Of a stretch of DNA of 64,000 bases, positions 1-7,965 are shown one piece after another. The number at the start of each line of letters is the position of its first letter. The first letter of the stretch is position 1. The position numbers and the translations under genes are program-made. The notes under the pieces were generated by a model. The model worked only from the letters and a program-made list of their open reading frames with translations, ran no database searches and was not told the DNA's origin. Source of the stretch: Bog-473 sp963701955 (GTDB lineage: Bacteria > Actinomycetota > Acidimicrobiia > Acidimicrobiales > RAAP-2); NCBI GenBank assembly GCA_963701955.1, contig OY969694.1, forward strand, positions 1,860,001-1,924,000. Reading direction: 5' to 3'.

Positions 1-327
1 CAGCGGCGGACCGCCGGCGATGACCCCCGCCACGGCGGCGACCGCGTCCAGCCCGCCGAAGCGGCCCATGGCCTGGCTCACCGCCTCGGACATGTCCACC
101 GAGCTGCGCACGTCGCCCACGAGCGGGTGCACGGCGTCACCGTGGCGCGCCGCCACCGCGTCGAGGTCGGACACGGCGGCCAGCGGGTAGTCCAGCGCGG
201 GATCGTCGGCGCACCCGTCGACGGCCACGACACGCCACCCGGCCGACACCAGGGCGTCGACGGTGGCGGCGCCGATCCCCCGTGCCGCGCCGGTGACGAC
301 GGCGACGGGGCTCACCGGTCGGGCCAT
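1..327 (-). CDS. Mycofactocin-associated SDR oxidoreductase (partial, C-terminus off window)
   Basis: Only the N-terminal 109 codons are in the window, read leftward from an ATG at 327. The start carries a Rossmann nucleotide-binding loop (VVTGAARGIGAATVDAL) and, about 35 residues later, VVAVDGCADDPALDYPLA, typical of the SDR subfamily found with mycofactocin genes. A DVRSS motif follows at the usual adenine-contacting Asp position. The start lies 16 nt inside the mftE 3' end, so the two are translationally coupled. Such SDRs are thought to hold NAD(P) tightly and use mycofactocin as external electron acceptor; the substrate cannot be told. The catalytic Tyr-Lys region is outside the window. 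Confidence 0.85.
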   Translation of the reverse strand, partial: MARPVSPVAVVTGAARGIGAATVDALVSAGWRVVAVDGCADDPALDYPLAAVSDLDAVAARHGDAVHPLVGDVRSSVDMSEAVSQAMGRFGGLDAVAAVAGVIAGGPPL

Positions 328-995
328 CGCGCCGCCACGGCGGCGAGGAGATCACGCACCAGCGTCTCGAGGAGCTGGCGCCCCTCTTCGGCGTTCGCAC
401 CCGTGGGGTCGCCCAACACGCCGTTGGACGATACCGGGCGCACCCCTTCGGCGCGTAGGCGCGGGAGTAGCGCCGCCAACGGCTCGGTACGTCCGCGCTG
501 GGCACAGCCGAGCCGCACGGCCGGCGCATCGATGGCCAGCATGAGGGAGGTCTCGGTCCGCCCGGCGTGGGCATCGGCTGACGCCGGCGCCACCCGCCAC
601 GCCAGCACGTCGTCGCCCTCCGATTCGCCGCACCGGCGCGCTGCCTCGAGCGCCTGGTCGTTGCCCCCGTGGGCGCTGACGAGCACCACCGCACCGAAGG
701 ACGCGCGGGCCGATCGCACGAGCTCGACGAGCGCCCCGGTCAGGGCGGCGTGCCCGAGGGACAGCGTCCCGGGAAACCCAGCGTGCTCGCCGCTGGCGCC
801 ATAGGCCAGGGGCGGTGCCACGACCAGGTCGGACCGCGACGCCGCGGCTCCGGCGACCACGGCCCTGGCGATGCGGGTGTCGGTGTCGAGGGGCAGGTGC
901 GGTCCGTGCTGCTCGAGGGAGCCCAACGGGACGGCGAGGACGGCGCGGCGCCCGGCTGCGTCCACCTCGGGCCAGGTGGCGCGGCCCAGTTCCAC
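312..995 (-). CDS. mftE: MftE, mycofactocin precursor peptidase (creatininase family)
   Basis: 227 residues, GTG start at 995, three bases after the mftC stop. MftE is a metal-dependent creatininase-fold peptidase that trims the MftC-modified MftA peptide to release the C-terminal Val-Tyr-derived core (AHDP). Metal-ligand motifs are in place: E28-Q-H30 in SLEQHGPH, D37/D39 in DTDT, H109 in SAHGGND and E148 in RTETS, at spacings like those of creatininase. Length fits the family. It sits between mftC and the SDR and overlaps the SDR start by 16 nt, so the genes share one transcript with mftA-mftB-mftC. Confidence 0.93.
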   Translation of the reverse strand: MELGRATWPEVDAAGRRAVLAVPLGSLEQHGPHLPLDTDTRIARAVVAGAAASRSDLVVAPPLAYGASGEHAGFPGTLSLGHAALTGALVELVRSARASFGAVVLVSAHGGNDQALEAARRCGESEGDDVLAWRVAPASADAHAGRTETSLMLAIDAPAVRLGCAQRGRTEPLAALLPRLRAEGVRPVSSNGVLGDPTGANAEEGRQLLETLVRDLLAAVAARWPDR

Positions 996-998
996 CGC

Positions 999-2168
999 TC
1001 AGGCGCGCGTCGACACCCGGAGCCGGACCGGGGTCGGCACCGGCACCGGCGTGCCGTCGGGTCGGACCTTGGAATGGCCCAGGACCGAGGTGGGACGGCC
1101 GCCCCCTGCGCCGAGGGTCGCCAGGGCCGTCTCACCGTGCCCGTGCACGCATTCGGGATCGGGGCCGTCGAGGGGCAGACCCGTGAAGAATTTGGCCGCC
1201 ATGCACCCTCCCTGGCAGGCGTCGTAAGAGCCGCAGGACGCGCACGCCCCCGCGCTCTGCGGCTCGCGCAACGAGGCGAAGAGCGCGGACTCCCGCCAGA
1301 CCCCGGCGAACCCTCCGGGCTGGCGGACGTTGCCGGCCAGGAACTGGCGGTCGATGACGAAGGGGCAGGCGTAGACGTCGCCGACCGGATCGATCAGGCA
1401 GACCACACGACCGGCGCCGCACAGGTTGAGCCCCTCGAGTGGCTCGCCGAGGGCGGAAAGATGGAAGAAGGAATCTCCCGTCAGGGTCTGCGGTCGCTCG
1501 AGCAGCCACTGGTAGAGGTCGCGCTGCTGGCGCGCCGTGGGGTGCAGCTCGTCCCACACGTCCACACCCCGGCCCGAGGGGCGCAGGCGGGTCAGCCGCA
1601 GCTGCGCGCCGTAAGAGTCGGCGATGGCCGCCAGCGCGTCGAGCTCGGCCACGTTTGAGCGCGTCACCACGACGCTGATCTTGAAGCCGGCGAAGCCGGC
1701 CGAAGCAAGGTTGTCCATGGCTTCCCGCGCCGCCGCGAAGGAACCCTCGCCCCGGACGGCGTCGTTGGTGGCCGCCGTGGCGCCATCGAGGCTCACCTGC
1801 ACGTCGAGGTAGTCGAGGCCCGCCAACTCGCGGGCGCGGCGCGGCGTCAACCGGGTCCCGTTGGTCGAGAACTTCACCCCGACGCGACGCTCGACCGCGT
1901 ACGAGACGAGGTCGAAGAAATCCGGACGCAACATCGGTTCGCCGCCCCCGATGTTGACGTAGAACACCTTCATGGCGACCATCTCGTCGACCACGCCACG
2001 AGCCTCGGCGGGGGTCAGCTCGCCGGGGTCCCGGCGACCCGACGAGCTCAGACAGTGCACACAGGCCAGGTTGCAGGAGTAGGTCAGCTCCCAGGTCAGG
2101 CAGATCGGCGCGTCGAGGCCTTCGGTGAACTGCTCCCTCAGGGGCCTCGGGGCCAGCTCAGCAGACAT
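999..2168 (-). CDS. mftC: MftC, mycofactocin radical SAM maturase
   Basis: 389 residues, ATG at 2168 with a strong GGAGGTG ribosome site. Radical SAM enzyme that oxidatively decarboxylates the C-terminal Tyr of MftA and then forms the Val-Tyr crosslink. The SAM 4Fe-4S motif is C32-x3-C36-x2-C39 (CNLACVHC), followed by GGGEPML for SAM binding. The C-terminal SPASM region is Cys-rich (CPFVIDRQF; CASCGSYDACQGGCM; PECVHGH) for auxiliary clusters. The last about 20 residues form a Pro/Val-rich tail of unknown role. It overlaps mftB by 11 nt. The MftA partner, ending IDGMCGVY, makes the assignment very secure. Confidence 0.96.
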   Translation of the reverse strand: MSAELAPRPLREQFTEGLDAPICLTWELTYSCNLACVHCLSSSGRRDPGELTPAEARGVVDEMVAMKVFYVNIGGGEPMLRPDFFDLVSYAVERRVGVKFSTNGTRLTPRRARELAGLDYLDVQVSLDGATAATNDAVRGEGSFAAAREAMDNLASAGFAGFKISVVVTRSNVAELDALAAIADSYGAQLRLTRLRPSGRGVDVWDELHPTARQQRDLYQWLLERPQTLTGDSFFHLSALGEPLEGLNLCGAGRVVCLIDPVGDVYACPFVIDRQFLAGNVRQPGGFAGVWRESALFASLREPQSAGACASCGSYDACQGGCMAAKFFTGLPLDGPDPECVHGHGETALATLGAGGGRPTSVLGHSKVRPDGTPVPVPTPVRLRVSTRA

Positions 2169-2520
2169 CGATCACCTCCGAGTGCGCCAGGCGCGCCAGC
2201 GCCCGGCGGTAGGACGGACGTCCCGATTCGGGGACGTGCGCCTCAATTGCCGCCGCCGCGCTCGGGTACTCGTGCAGGGTGGACACCAGCTCGACCAGCA
2301 TCCGCGACTTGAGGAACACCAGCCGGCGGTTGCCGTAGTGGTAGGCGAGCGCGCCGAAAGGCTCGTCGCGCAGGGCCACCTGCGGGTGCAACCTCCAGGC
2401 TCGGTGGACCGAGAACGCTCCGGGGTCACGCTCGGGTGCCCGCTCGATCCCGCTGAAGCCGGCCGGCTCCGCGTCAGGCGGCGCCGGCGGCGCGTCGAGC
2501 GCGCTCAATAGACGCCGCAC
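2158..2520 (-). CDS. mftB: MftB, mycofactocin precursor-binding chaperone (PqqD/RRE-like)
   Basis: 120 residues. MftB is a small winged-helix RiPP recognition element that binds the MftA leader and presents it to MftC. Family features: WRLHPQVALRDEPFGALAYHYG and the RLVFLKS strand at residues about 42-72, then a helical C-terminus. No ATG lies near the expected N-terminus; the best start is GTG at 2520, inside the last codons of mftA (16-nt overlap). It has no clear ribosome site of its own, suggesting reinitiation after mftA. The first about 35 residues are Ala/Pro-rich and variable, so the true start could be internal. It overlaps mftC by 11 nt. Confidence 0.92.
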   Translation of the reverse strand: MRRLLSALDAPPAPPDAEPAGFSGIERAPERDPGAFSVHRAWRLHPQVALRDEPFGALAYHYGNRRLVFLKSRMLVELVSTLHEYPSAAAAIEAHVPESGRPSYRRALARLAHSEVIDVC

Positions 2521-2624
2521 ATCCCGTCGATCGAGACCTCCTCCACCAAGAGCTCGTCGACGTCCTCGTCGGAGAGTTCGTCGCCGTCCTGGGCGACTGT
2601 GGCGTCCTGGCCTTCACGCAGCAT
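2505..2624 (-). CDS. mftA: MftA, mycofactocin precursor peptide
   Basis: A 39-residue ORF, ATG at 2624 and TGA at 2505-2507. An acidic leader (SDEDVDELLVEEVS) is followed by the invariant C-terminus IDGMCGVY; the last Val-Tyr pair becomes the redox core of mycofactocin after MftC, MftE and MftD act. A strong GAGGAGGT ribosome site sits 6 nt upstream. It is the first gene of the leftward mft operon and its last codons overlap the GTG start of mftB. Identification rests on the exact C-terminal motif plus mftB, mftC and mftE directly downstream, so confidence is very high despite its size. Confidence 0.97.
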   Translation of the reverse strand: MLREGQDATVAQDGDELSDEDVDELLVEEVSIDGMCGVY

Positions 2625-2651
2625 CACGACCTCCTCTGGTGCGGGAGCCCA

Positions 2652-2678
2652 ACACTATCCGTGGCCGCCGACTGCCAA
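2652..2678 (-). promoter_or_regulatory. Candidate promoter of the mftA operon
   Basis: Read leftward, TTGGCA (2678-2673) resembles a -35 box and TAGTGT (2657-2652) a TANNNT -10 box, 15 bp apart, slightly short. The start would leave a leader of roughly 20 nt holding the mftA GAGGAGGT site. The element overlaps the 5' end of divergent mftF. Confidence 0.4.
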
Positions 2679-4202
2679 GCTGGTGACGTGCCGTCGACCC
2701 TGCACCTGGCTCCGCCCCGCGGCTCCACCCCGGTTCCCGCCTCGTTCTCGGTCGAGCCCGAGCAGTCCACCCGAATGCTCGACGACGGTTCGGTGCTGCT
2801 CGGCGGAAGCCCCCTGCGGCTCTTTCACCTGTCAGAGCGAGCCCGCCCGCTCGTGGCACGCTGGCTCGGCGGAGACCCGGTGGGCCCCGCCCGTCCGGCC
2901 GGGCTCCTGGCCCGCCGACTGGTCTCGGCTGGTGCCCTGACACCGCGACCGACGTCGGGGCAGCTCGGAACGCACGACGTCACCGTGGTCGTGCCGGTCC
3001 GCGACCGTCCGGACCAGCTGGACAGGCTGCTCGGGTCGCTCGAAGGGCTCACCTGCGTGGTGGTGGACGACGCGTCGCGCCACGCGGACACCACCTCGGA
3101 GGTGGCGACGCGCCACGGCGCCCGGCTCGTCACCCTGGCCCGCAACGTCGGGCCGTCAGCAGCACGAAATGCCGGGCTGGCCACCGCGCAGACCCGCCTG
3201 GTGGCCTTCGTGGACTCCGACTGCGAGCCAGCCGTTGGGTGGCTCGAGCCACTCCTGGGCCACTTCGACGACCCGTTGGTCGCGGCAGTGGCCCCCCGGA
3301 TCGTGGCCGCGGGCGGCGAGCCGGGCAGCTCCCTGTCCCGATACGAGTCGGCCCGGTCCCCTCTGGACCTTGGTGCTCGCCCCAGCCTGGTCAGACCGCG
3401 CGGCCCGGTCCCCTTCGTGCCGAGCGCCACACTGCTCGTGCGCCGCGAGGTGGCGGACGGCCCGGACCTCTTCGACCCCGCTCTGCGCGGTGGTGAGGAC
3501 GTGGACCTCGTCTGGCGACTCGGCGACGCCGGATGGGATGTGCGCTACGTCCCGTCCTCGACGGTGCGGCATCACGGTGCCGCCACGCTCCGGGGGTTCC
3601 TGGCACGCCAGGCCTTCTACGGCTCGACCGCCGGGCCACTCGCGAAGCGCCACGCGGGCGCCGTGGCGCCGGCCGAGGTCTCCGGATGGTCGCTGGCCGT
3701 GTGGGTCCTGGTCCTGGCCCGGCGCCCGTGGCTGGCACTCGGAACCCAGGCGCTCTGCATCGCGGTCCTGGCCCGACGCCTCTCGGGGCTCGTCCGCCAC
3801 CCCGGCACCACGGCGACGCGGATCTCAGGGGGTGGGACGGCGCGCGCCGCATTGACCACCCTGGCGGGCCTCTCACGCGTGTGGTCGCCCGTGTTGCTGG
3901 CCGCCCTGGCCTTCCGCAGAACCCGGGGGACCGCCGCGCTGGGCCTGCTCGTCCCCGCCATGGCCGATTGGGCCACCGCCCGCGACAAGCTGGACCCGGT
4001 GCGCTACGCCGCGCTTCACATGGTCGACGACGCCGCGTACGGGACCGGGGTGTGGGCGGGCTGCCTGCGAGCGCGCACGCCGGGCCCACTGGTCCCCCGC
4101 GTGGCGTGCCGATCGGGCACCTGGTCACGACGCGCCCTTCGGGCCCGCACCGAGTCCCCCTCGGAGCGGCCCGGGAGCGCCGTCAGTTCCCCTGCGGCGT
4201 AG
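2661..4202 (+). CDS. mftF: MftF, mycofactocin glycosyltransferase
   Basis: 513 residues, family 2 glycosyltransferase that adds a beta-1,4-glucose chain to premycofactocin. An N-terminal about 90-residue domain (RMLDDGSVLLGGSP, LFHLSERARPLV) precedes the GT-A core: VTVVVPVRDRPDQL, VVVDDAS, and FVDSDCEP with the DxD metal site near residues 183-187; GGEDVDLVWRL gives the later ED motif. The C-terminal third has hydrophobic stretches suggesting membrane association. It diverges from mftA with only 36 bp between starts if GTG 2661 is used; in-frame GTG 2688 is an alternative. Neither has a clear ribosome site. mftD follows 75 bp downstream. Confidence 0.92.
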   Translation: MAADCQAGDVPSTLHLAPPRGSTPVPASFSVEPEQSTRMLDDGSVLLGGSPLRLFHLSERARPLVARWLGGDPVGPARPAGLLARRLVSAGALTPRPTSGQLGTHDVTVVVPVRDRPDQLDRLLGSLEGLTCVVVDDASRHADTTSEVATRHGARLVTLARNVGPSAARNAGLATAQTRLVAFVDSDCEPAVGWLEPLLGHFDDPLVAAVAPRIVAAGGEPGSSLSRYESARSPLDLGARPSLVRPRGPVPFVPSATLLVRREVADGPDLFDPALRGGEDVDLVWRLGDAGWDVRYVPSSTVRHHGAATLRGFLARQAFYGSTAGPLAKRHAGAVAPAEVSGWSLAVWVLVLARRPWLALGTQALCIAVLARRLSGLVRHPGTTATRISGGGTARAALTTLAGLSRVWSPVLLAALAFRRTRGTAALGLLVPAMADWATARDKLDPVRYAALHMVDDAAYGTGVWAGCLRARTPGPLVPRVACRSGTWSRRALRARTESPSERPGSAVSSPAA

Positions 4203-4277
4203 AGTCGCAGGTCGCACCTCCCGCGCCCAGGGCGCGACGGGCGGACACGCGGCGGAGCAACGACGAAGGGTCGACGG

Positions 4278-5450
4278 ATGGCAGGAAAATGGTTCGAGAC
4301 GGTCGCCGAGGCACAACGAAGGGCGAAGAGACGCTTGCCCAAGTCGGTGTACAGCGCCCTGGTCGCCGGCTCCGAGCGCGGCCTCACCGTCGAGGACAAC
4401 ATCGCCGCCTTCGGCGAGCTGGGCTTCGCCCCCCACGTTGCCGGGCTGGCGGACAGCCGTGACCTGACCACCAAGGTGATGGGCCAGGAGATCTCCTTCC
4501 CGGTGCTGATCTCGCCGACGGGGGTTCAGGCCGTGCATCCCGACGGAGAGGTGGCCGTGGCCCGGGCGGCCGCGGCACGCGGGACCGCGATGGGCCTGAG
4601 CTCCTTCGCCAGCATGCCCGTCGAGGAGGTGGCGGCGGCCTGCCCCCAGACCTTCTTCCAGATCTACTGGATCGGCACACGCGACGACATCCTGGCCCGG
4701 GTCGAGCGGGCCAGGGCCGCCGGAGCGGTCGGTCTGATCGCCACGTTGGACTGGTCGTTCTCGAACGGGCGGGACTGGGGCAGTCCGACCATTCCCGAAA
4801 AGGTCGACCTGCGGGCCATGCTGCGCTTCGCACCCGAGGCCCTCACCCATCCGCGCTGGTTCCTCTCCTTCGCCCGCCAGGGGAAGCGCCCCGACCTGAC
4901 GACCCCGAACATGGTCCCGCGGGGAGAGCGGGGGCCCACCTTCTTCGGCGCCTACGGTCAGTGGATGCAGACGCCGCCGCCGAGTTGGGCCGACGTTGCC
5001 TGGTTGCGCTCCCAGTGGGACGGCCCCTTCATGCTCAAGGGTGTCACCAGGGTCGACGACGCCAGGCGCGCGGTCGATGCCGGGGTGAGCGCGCTCTCGG
5101 TCTCGAATCACGGTGGGAACAACCTCGACGGGACACCGGCGACCATCCGCGCCCTGCCCTCCGTCGCCGACGCCGTAGGGGACCAGGTGGAGGTGCTGCT
5201 CGATGGCGGTGTCCGCCGCGGCAGCGACGTCGTGAAGGCCGTCGCCCTCGGAGCGAAGGCGGTGATGCTCGGGCGCGCCTACCTGTGGGGTCTGGCCGCC
5301 AACGGGCAGGCCGGGGTGGAGAACGTGCTCGACATCATGCGCAGCGGGATCGAGTCGGCGCTGCTCGGGTTGGGCCACGCCTCCATCCACCAGCTGCACC
5401 CCGACGACCTGGTGGTTCCCGACGGGTTCACACGACACCTCGGGGCCTGA
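4278..5450 (+). CDS. mftD: MftD, mycofactocin FMN-dependent dehydrogenase
   Basis: 390 residues, ATG at 4278 with GAAGGG upstream. Member of the FMN-dependent alpha-hydroxyacid dehydrogenase (lactate dehydrogenase/glycolate oxidase) fold. MftD oxidatively deaminates AHDP, the MftE product, to the alpha-keto amide premycofactocin. The barrel signature SNHGGNNLDG with catalytic H278, the phosphate-binding LLDGGVRRGSD and GAKAVMLGRAYLWGLA are all present. The mycofactocin context separates it from a plain lactate dehydrogenase. Its last 23 bp overlap the 3' end of the convergent alcohol dehydrogenase gene. Confidence 0.94.
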   Translation: MAGKWFETVAEAQRRAKRRLPKSVYSALVAGSERGLTVEDNIAAFGELGFAPHVAGLADSRDLTTKVMGQEISFPVLISPTGVQAVHPDGEVAVARAAAARGTAMGLSSFASMPVEEVAAACPQTFFQIYWIGTRDDILARVERARAAGAVGLIATLDWSFSNGRDWGSPTIPEKVDLRAMLRFAPEALTHPRWFLSFARQGKRPDLTTPNMVPRGERGPTFFGAYGQWMQTPPPSWADVAWLRSQWDGPFMLKGVTRVDDARRAVDAGVSALSVSNHGGNNLDGTPATIRALPSVADAVGDQVEVLLDGGVRRGSDVVKAVALGAKAVMLGRAYLWGLAANGQAGVENVLDIMRSGIESALLGLGHASIHQLHPDDLVVPDGFTRHLGA

Positions 5451-6594
5451 AGCCCACGACTCCCCGGACCAGCGTGCCCGCCGCCTGGTCCTCGTATCCC
5501 TGCTGCACCTCGTTGAGCCCGTACTCGGCGCTGACGAGCTCGTCGACCTTGAGCTGGCCCGTCTCGTAGAGGCGCAGCAGGTTGGGCACCTGCACCCGGG
5601 GGCTCTGCGATCCGAAGACCGTGCCGAGGAGCGACTGGTTGAACATGGCCAGGGTGAACAGGTTCAGCTGGACGTCCATCTGATCGAACGGTGCGATCGC
5701 CGTGACGACGATCCGGGCATCCTTGGACCCGCACGCGCAGGCGGCCGCAACGAGGTCGCCCGAGAGCTCCCCGGGCGTCAGGATGACGACGTCGGCGTTG
5801 CGACCCGACGTGAGCTCGGGCAGCATGAACTGGGCGTCGAGCAGTGTGGGCGCCGTGTGCGTCGCACCGATGGCCGTGGCCCGCTCGAGCTTCCAGGGGA
5901 CCGGATCGACCGCCACGACGTGGCGCGCCCCGGCGATACGGGCTCCCTGGATCGCCCCGGACCCGACGCCGCCACAACCTGCCACCACGACGGTCTCCCC
6001 CGGTCTGACCTTGGCCCGGTCCACCGCGGAGCCGAATCCGGTGGCGATGCCGCAGCTGATCAGGGCGGCGGCGCGCATGTCCTGCCAGGGCTCGATCCGC
6101 ACGAGCGAGTTCTCGTGGCACACGACCTCCTCGGCGAACGTGCCCAGCTGCGCCATCCGGTTCAGTGGCGCGCCGTCCAGGCGGTAGCGGTAGGTGCCGT
6201 CGCTGATCATGGGTCCGGCCAGGGTGGCCAGACCCAGGTCGCAGAGGTTCTGCCGTCCCGAGGCGCACCAGAAGCAGATGCCGCACGAGGGAATGAAGGA
6301 CATGGCCACGTGGTCGCCCTCGGCCACCTGTGTGACGTTGGGTCCCACCTCGGTGACGATGCCGGCACCCTCGTGTCCGCCGACGATCGGGAACATGGAC
6401 GTCACCCCGAGCAGCTCGAGCACGTCAGGTGGCGCACCGATGCCACCGTGGCGGAGATGCTCGTCGGAGTGGCACATCCCCGCCCAGACCATGGTGACCC
6501 GCACCTCGCGACTGTGCGGCGGGTCGATATCGATCTCGGCGGTCCTCCAGGGCTCGTGAAGCCCGGTGCACACCGAGGCTCGGATGGTGGTCAT
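5428..6594 (-). CDS. NDMA-dependent (mycofactocin-linked) zinc alcohol dehydrogenase
   Basis: 388 residues. The ATG at 6594 is preferred to an upstream in-frame start at 6633 because GGAGGAGG lies 6 nt before it. Medium-chain zinc dehydrogenase: catalytic-zinc region C41-H42-S-D and GGHEGAG (H74-E75), structural-zinc cysteines C104, C107, C110 and C118, and Rossmann loop GCGGVGSGAIQGA. Closest known group is the actinobacterial NDMA-dependent alcohol dehydrogenase family, whose NAD(H) does not exchange freely and which needs mycofactocin or an artificial acceptor. Its position beside mftD supports this. The alcohol substrate is unknown. Confidence 0.9.
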   Translation of the reverse strand: MTTIRASVCTGLHEPWRTAEIDIDPPHSREVRVTMVWAGMCHSDEHLRHGGIGAPPDVLELLGVTSMFPIVGGHEGAGIVTEVGPNVTQVAEGDHVAMSFIPSCGICFWCASGRQNLCDLGLATLAGPMISDGTYRYRLDGAPLNRMAQLGTFAEEVVCHENSLVRIEPWQDMRAAALISCGIATGFGSAVDRAKVRPGETVVVAGCGGVGSGAIQGARIAGARHVVAVDPVPWKLERATAIGATHTAPTLLDAQFMLPELTSGRNADVVILTPGELSGDLVAAACACGSKDARIVVTAIAPFDQMDVQLNLFTLAMFNQSLLGTVFGSQSPRVQVPNLLRLYETGQLKVDELVSAEYGLNEVQQGYEDQAAGTLVRGVVGFRPRGVV

Positions 6595-6764
6595 CGGCGC
6601 CTCCTCCCCGTCAGATCCTGCCACTGCCCCCAAGGTGTCGCCGCCCTCGTCGACGCGACGTGACCTCGCACCCCGCCTGGTGTCCGGGTCGGTTACCGTG
6701 GAACGTCCTGGACCCCCACGGGTGCGCGGCCGCGGGCCGGGAGGGTGCTGAACTGGAGTGATCC

Positions 6765-7910
6765 ATGTCGGTGCGGTCTTTCACCTCGGAGCCGGAGCAG
6801 GAGCCGGAGGACTCCCTCCAGATCTCTGGCGCCATCATGGCCCCCTCCGACGGGCCGTCCCCGGTCCAGCTGGTCGACGCCGGGCACGCCCCGCACGGCC
6901 TCGGTGTGGTGCGCGACCAGTACGTCCGCAAGATCCGGGGCACGCCGACCATCCGCATGGTCCCGGGCTCCATACGCCAGGAGGGTCGGGTCCTGCGATT
7001 CGCCGTCTCGGACAACGTCGACGCGCACGGTCCCGACGGGCCCGACTCGCCGCCCATCTGGGCCGTCAACATCCACGGCTACTTCGCCGGCGGGGGCATG
7101 TACTGGCGGGAGAGTGCCCGCCTGGCCGAGCAGATGGGATGGCGGGTGGTCAACCCGAGCCTGCCCGGATTCGGCGGGAGTGACCCGCTCGACTGGCAGG
7201 ACATCTCCCTCGACAGCCTGGCCGACCAGGTGATGGCGATCGTGCACAAGGTCGACGCCGGGCCCGTCCTCCTCCTCGGCCACTCCATGGGAGGGGCGGT
7301 GGCCGTGCAATTCGCCCACGACCATCCCCGGCGCACCCTCGGGGTCGTCTATCGCGACGGGGTGTCCACGCCGGCGTGGAAGGACCGTAAGGGCATCATC
7401 CCCGCCATCCTCTCGCCCGTGCTGCCCGACATCGCCCCAATGGTCGACATGCTCGCCGCCGTCGTCTTCGACCTCCCCGACCTGGCCATCGGCCGGATGT
7501 ACTCGACCGTGCGCGCCGTGCTACCGGACATGCGCCAGAACATCCGGGCCGTGGCCCAGACGCTGCCCATCGGCAGCATGCTGATGGGGGTGGACCAGCG
7601 CAGCCAGGTCCGCCACCTGGTGGCGCAGCAGATTCCCATCCTCAACGAATGGGGGTGCTTCGACCGCATCATTCCCGGGCACACCGCCCTGGAGTTCGCC
7701 TCCGTGGCGCGCGCGCCGGTGTTGTGGGTCCCCGGCGGCCACAGCTGGATGCTGGCCCGCCCGCAGGGCCAGGCCGACATCCTCACGCACGTCGCGCGCG
7801 GGCAGCAGTTCATGGAGCAGGTCGACGCCCGCTGGCGCCAGCTGGCCCAGCGCGAGCAGGCGTTCCCCGAGCGGGACCTGCCCGAAGCCGTGCTGCGCGC
7901 CGCCAACTGA
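6765..7910 (+). CDS. Alpha/beta hydrolase
   Basis: 381 residues, ATG at 6765 preceded by TGGAGTG. Alpha/beta-hydrolase fold: oxyanion region NIHGYFAGGGMYW, strand-turn VVNPSLPGFGGSDPLDW, nucleophile elbow GHSMGG with S174, and candidate catalytic His in VPGGHSWMLARP near residue 331. An extra about 90-residue N-terminal segment precedes the core, and a lid-like insert lies between residues about 200 and 290. No signal peptide, so cytoplasmic. It diverges from the alcohol dehydrogenase across 170 bp. Substrate cannot be deduced; an esterase, lactonase or epoxide hydrolase is possible. Confidence 0.8.
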   Translation: MSVRSFTSEPEQEPEDSLQISGAIMAPSDGPSPVQLVDAGHAPHGLGVVRDQYVRKIRGTPTIRMVPGSIRQEGRVLRFAVSDNVDAHGPDGPDSPPIWAVNIHGYFAGGGMYWRESARLAEQMGWRVVNPSLPGFGGSDPLDWQDISLDSLADQVMAIVHKVDAGPVLLLGHSMGGAVAVQFAHDHPRRTLGVVYRDGVSTPAWKDRKGIIPAILSPVLPDIAPMVDMLAAVVFDLPDLAIGRMYSTVRAVLPDMRQNIRAVAQTLPIGSMLMGVDQRSQVRHLVAQQIPILNEWGCFDRIIPGHTALEFASVARAPVLWVPGGHSWMLARPQGQADILTHVARGQQFMEQVDARWRQLAQREQAFPERDLPEAVLRAAN

Positions 7911-7965
7911 GCGCGGGCGTGGACGGCGTCGGCGACCGGCCCGACCCTCGGCGCGCCCCTGGGTC

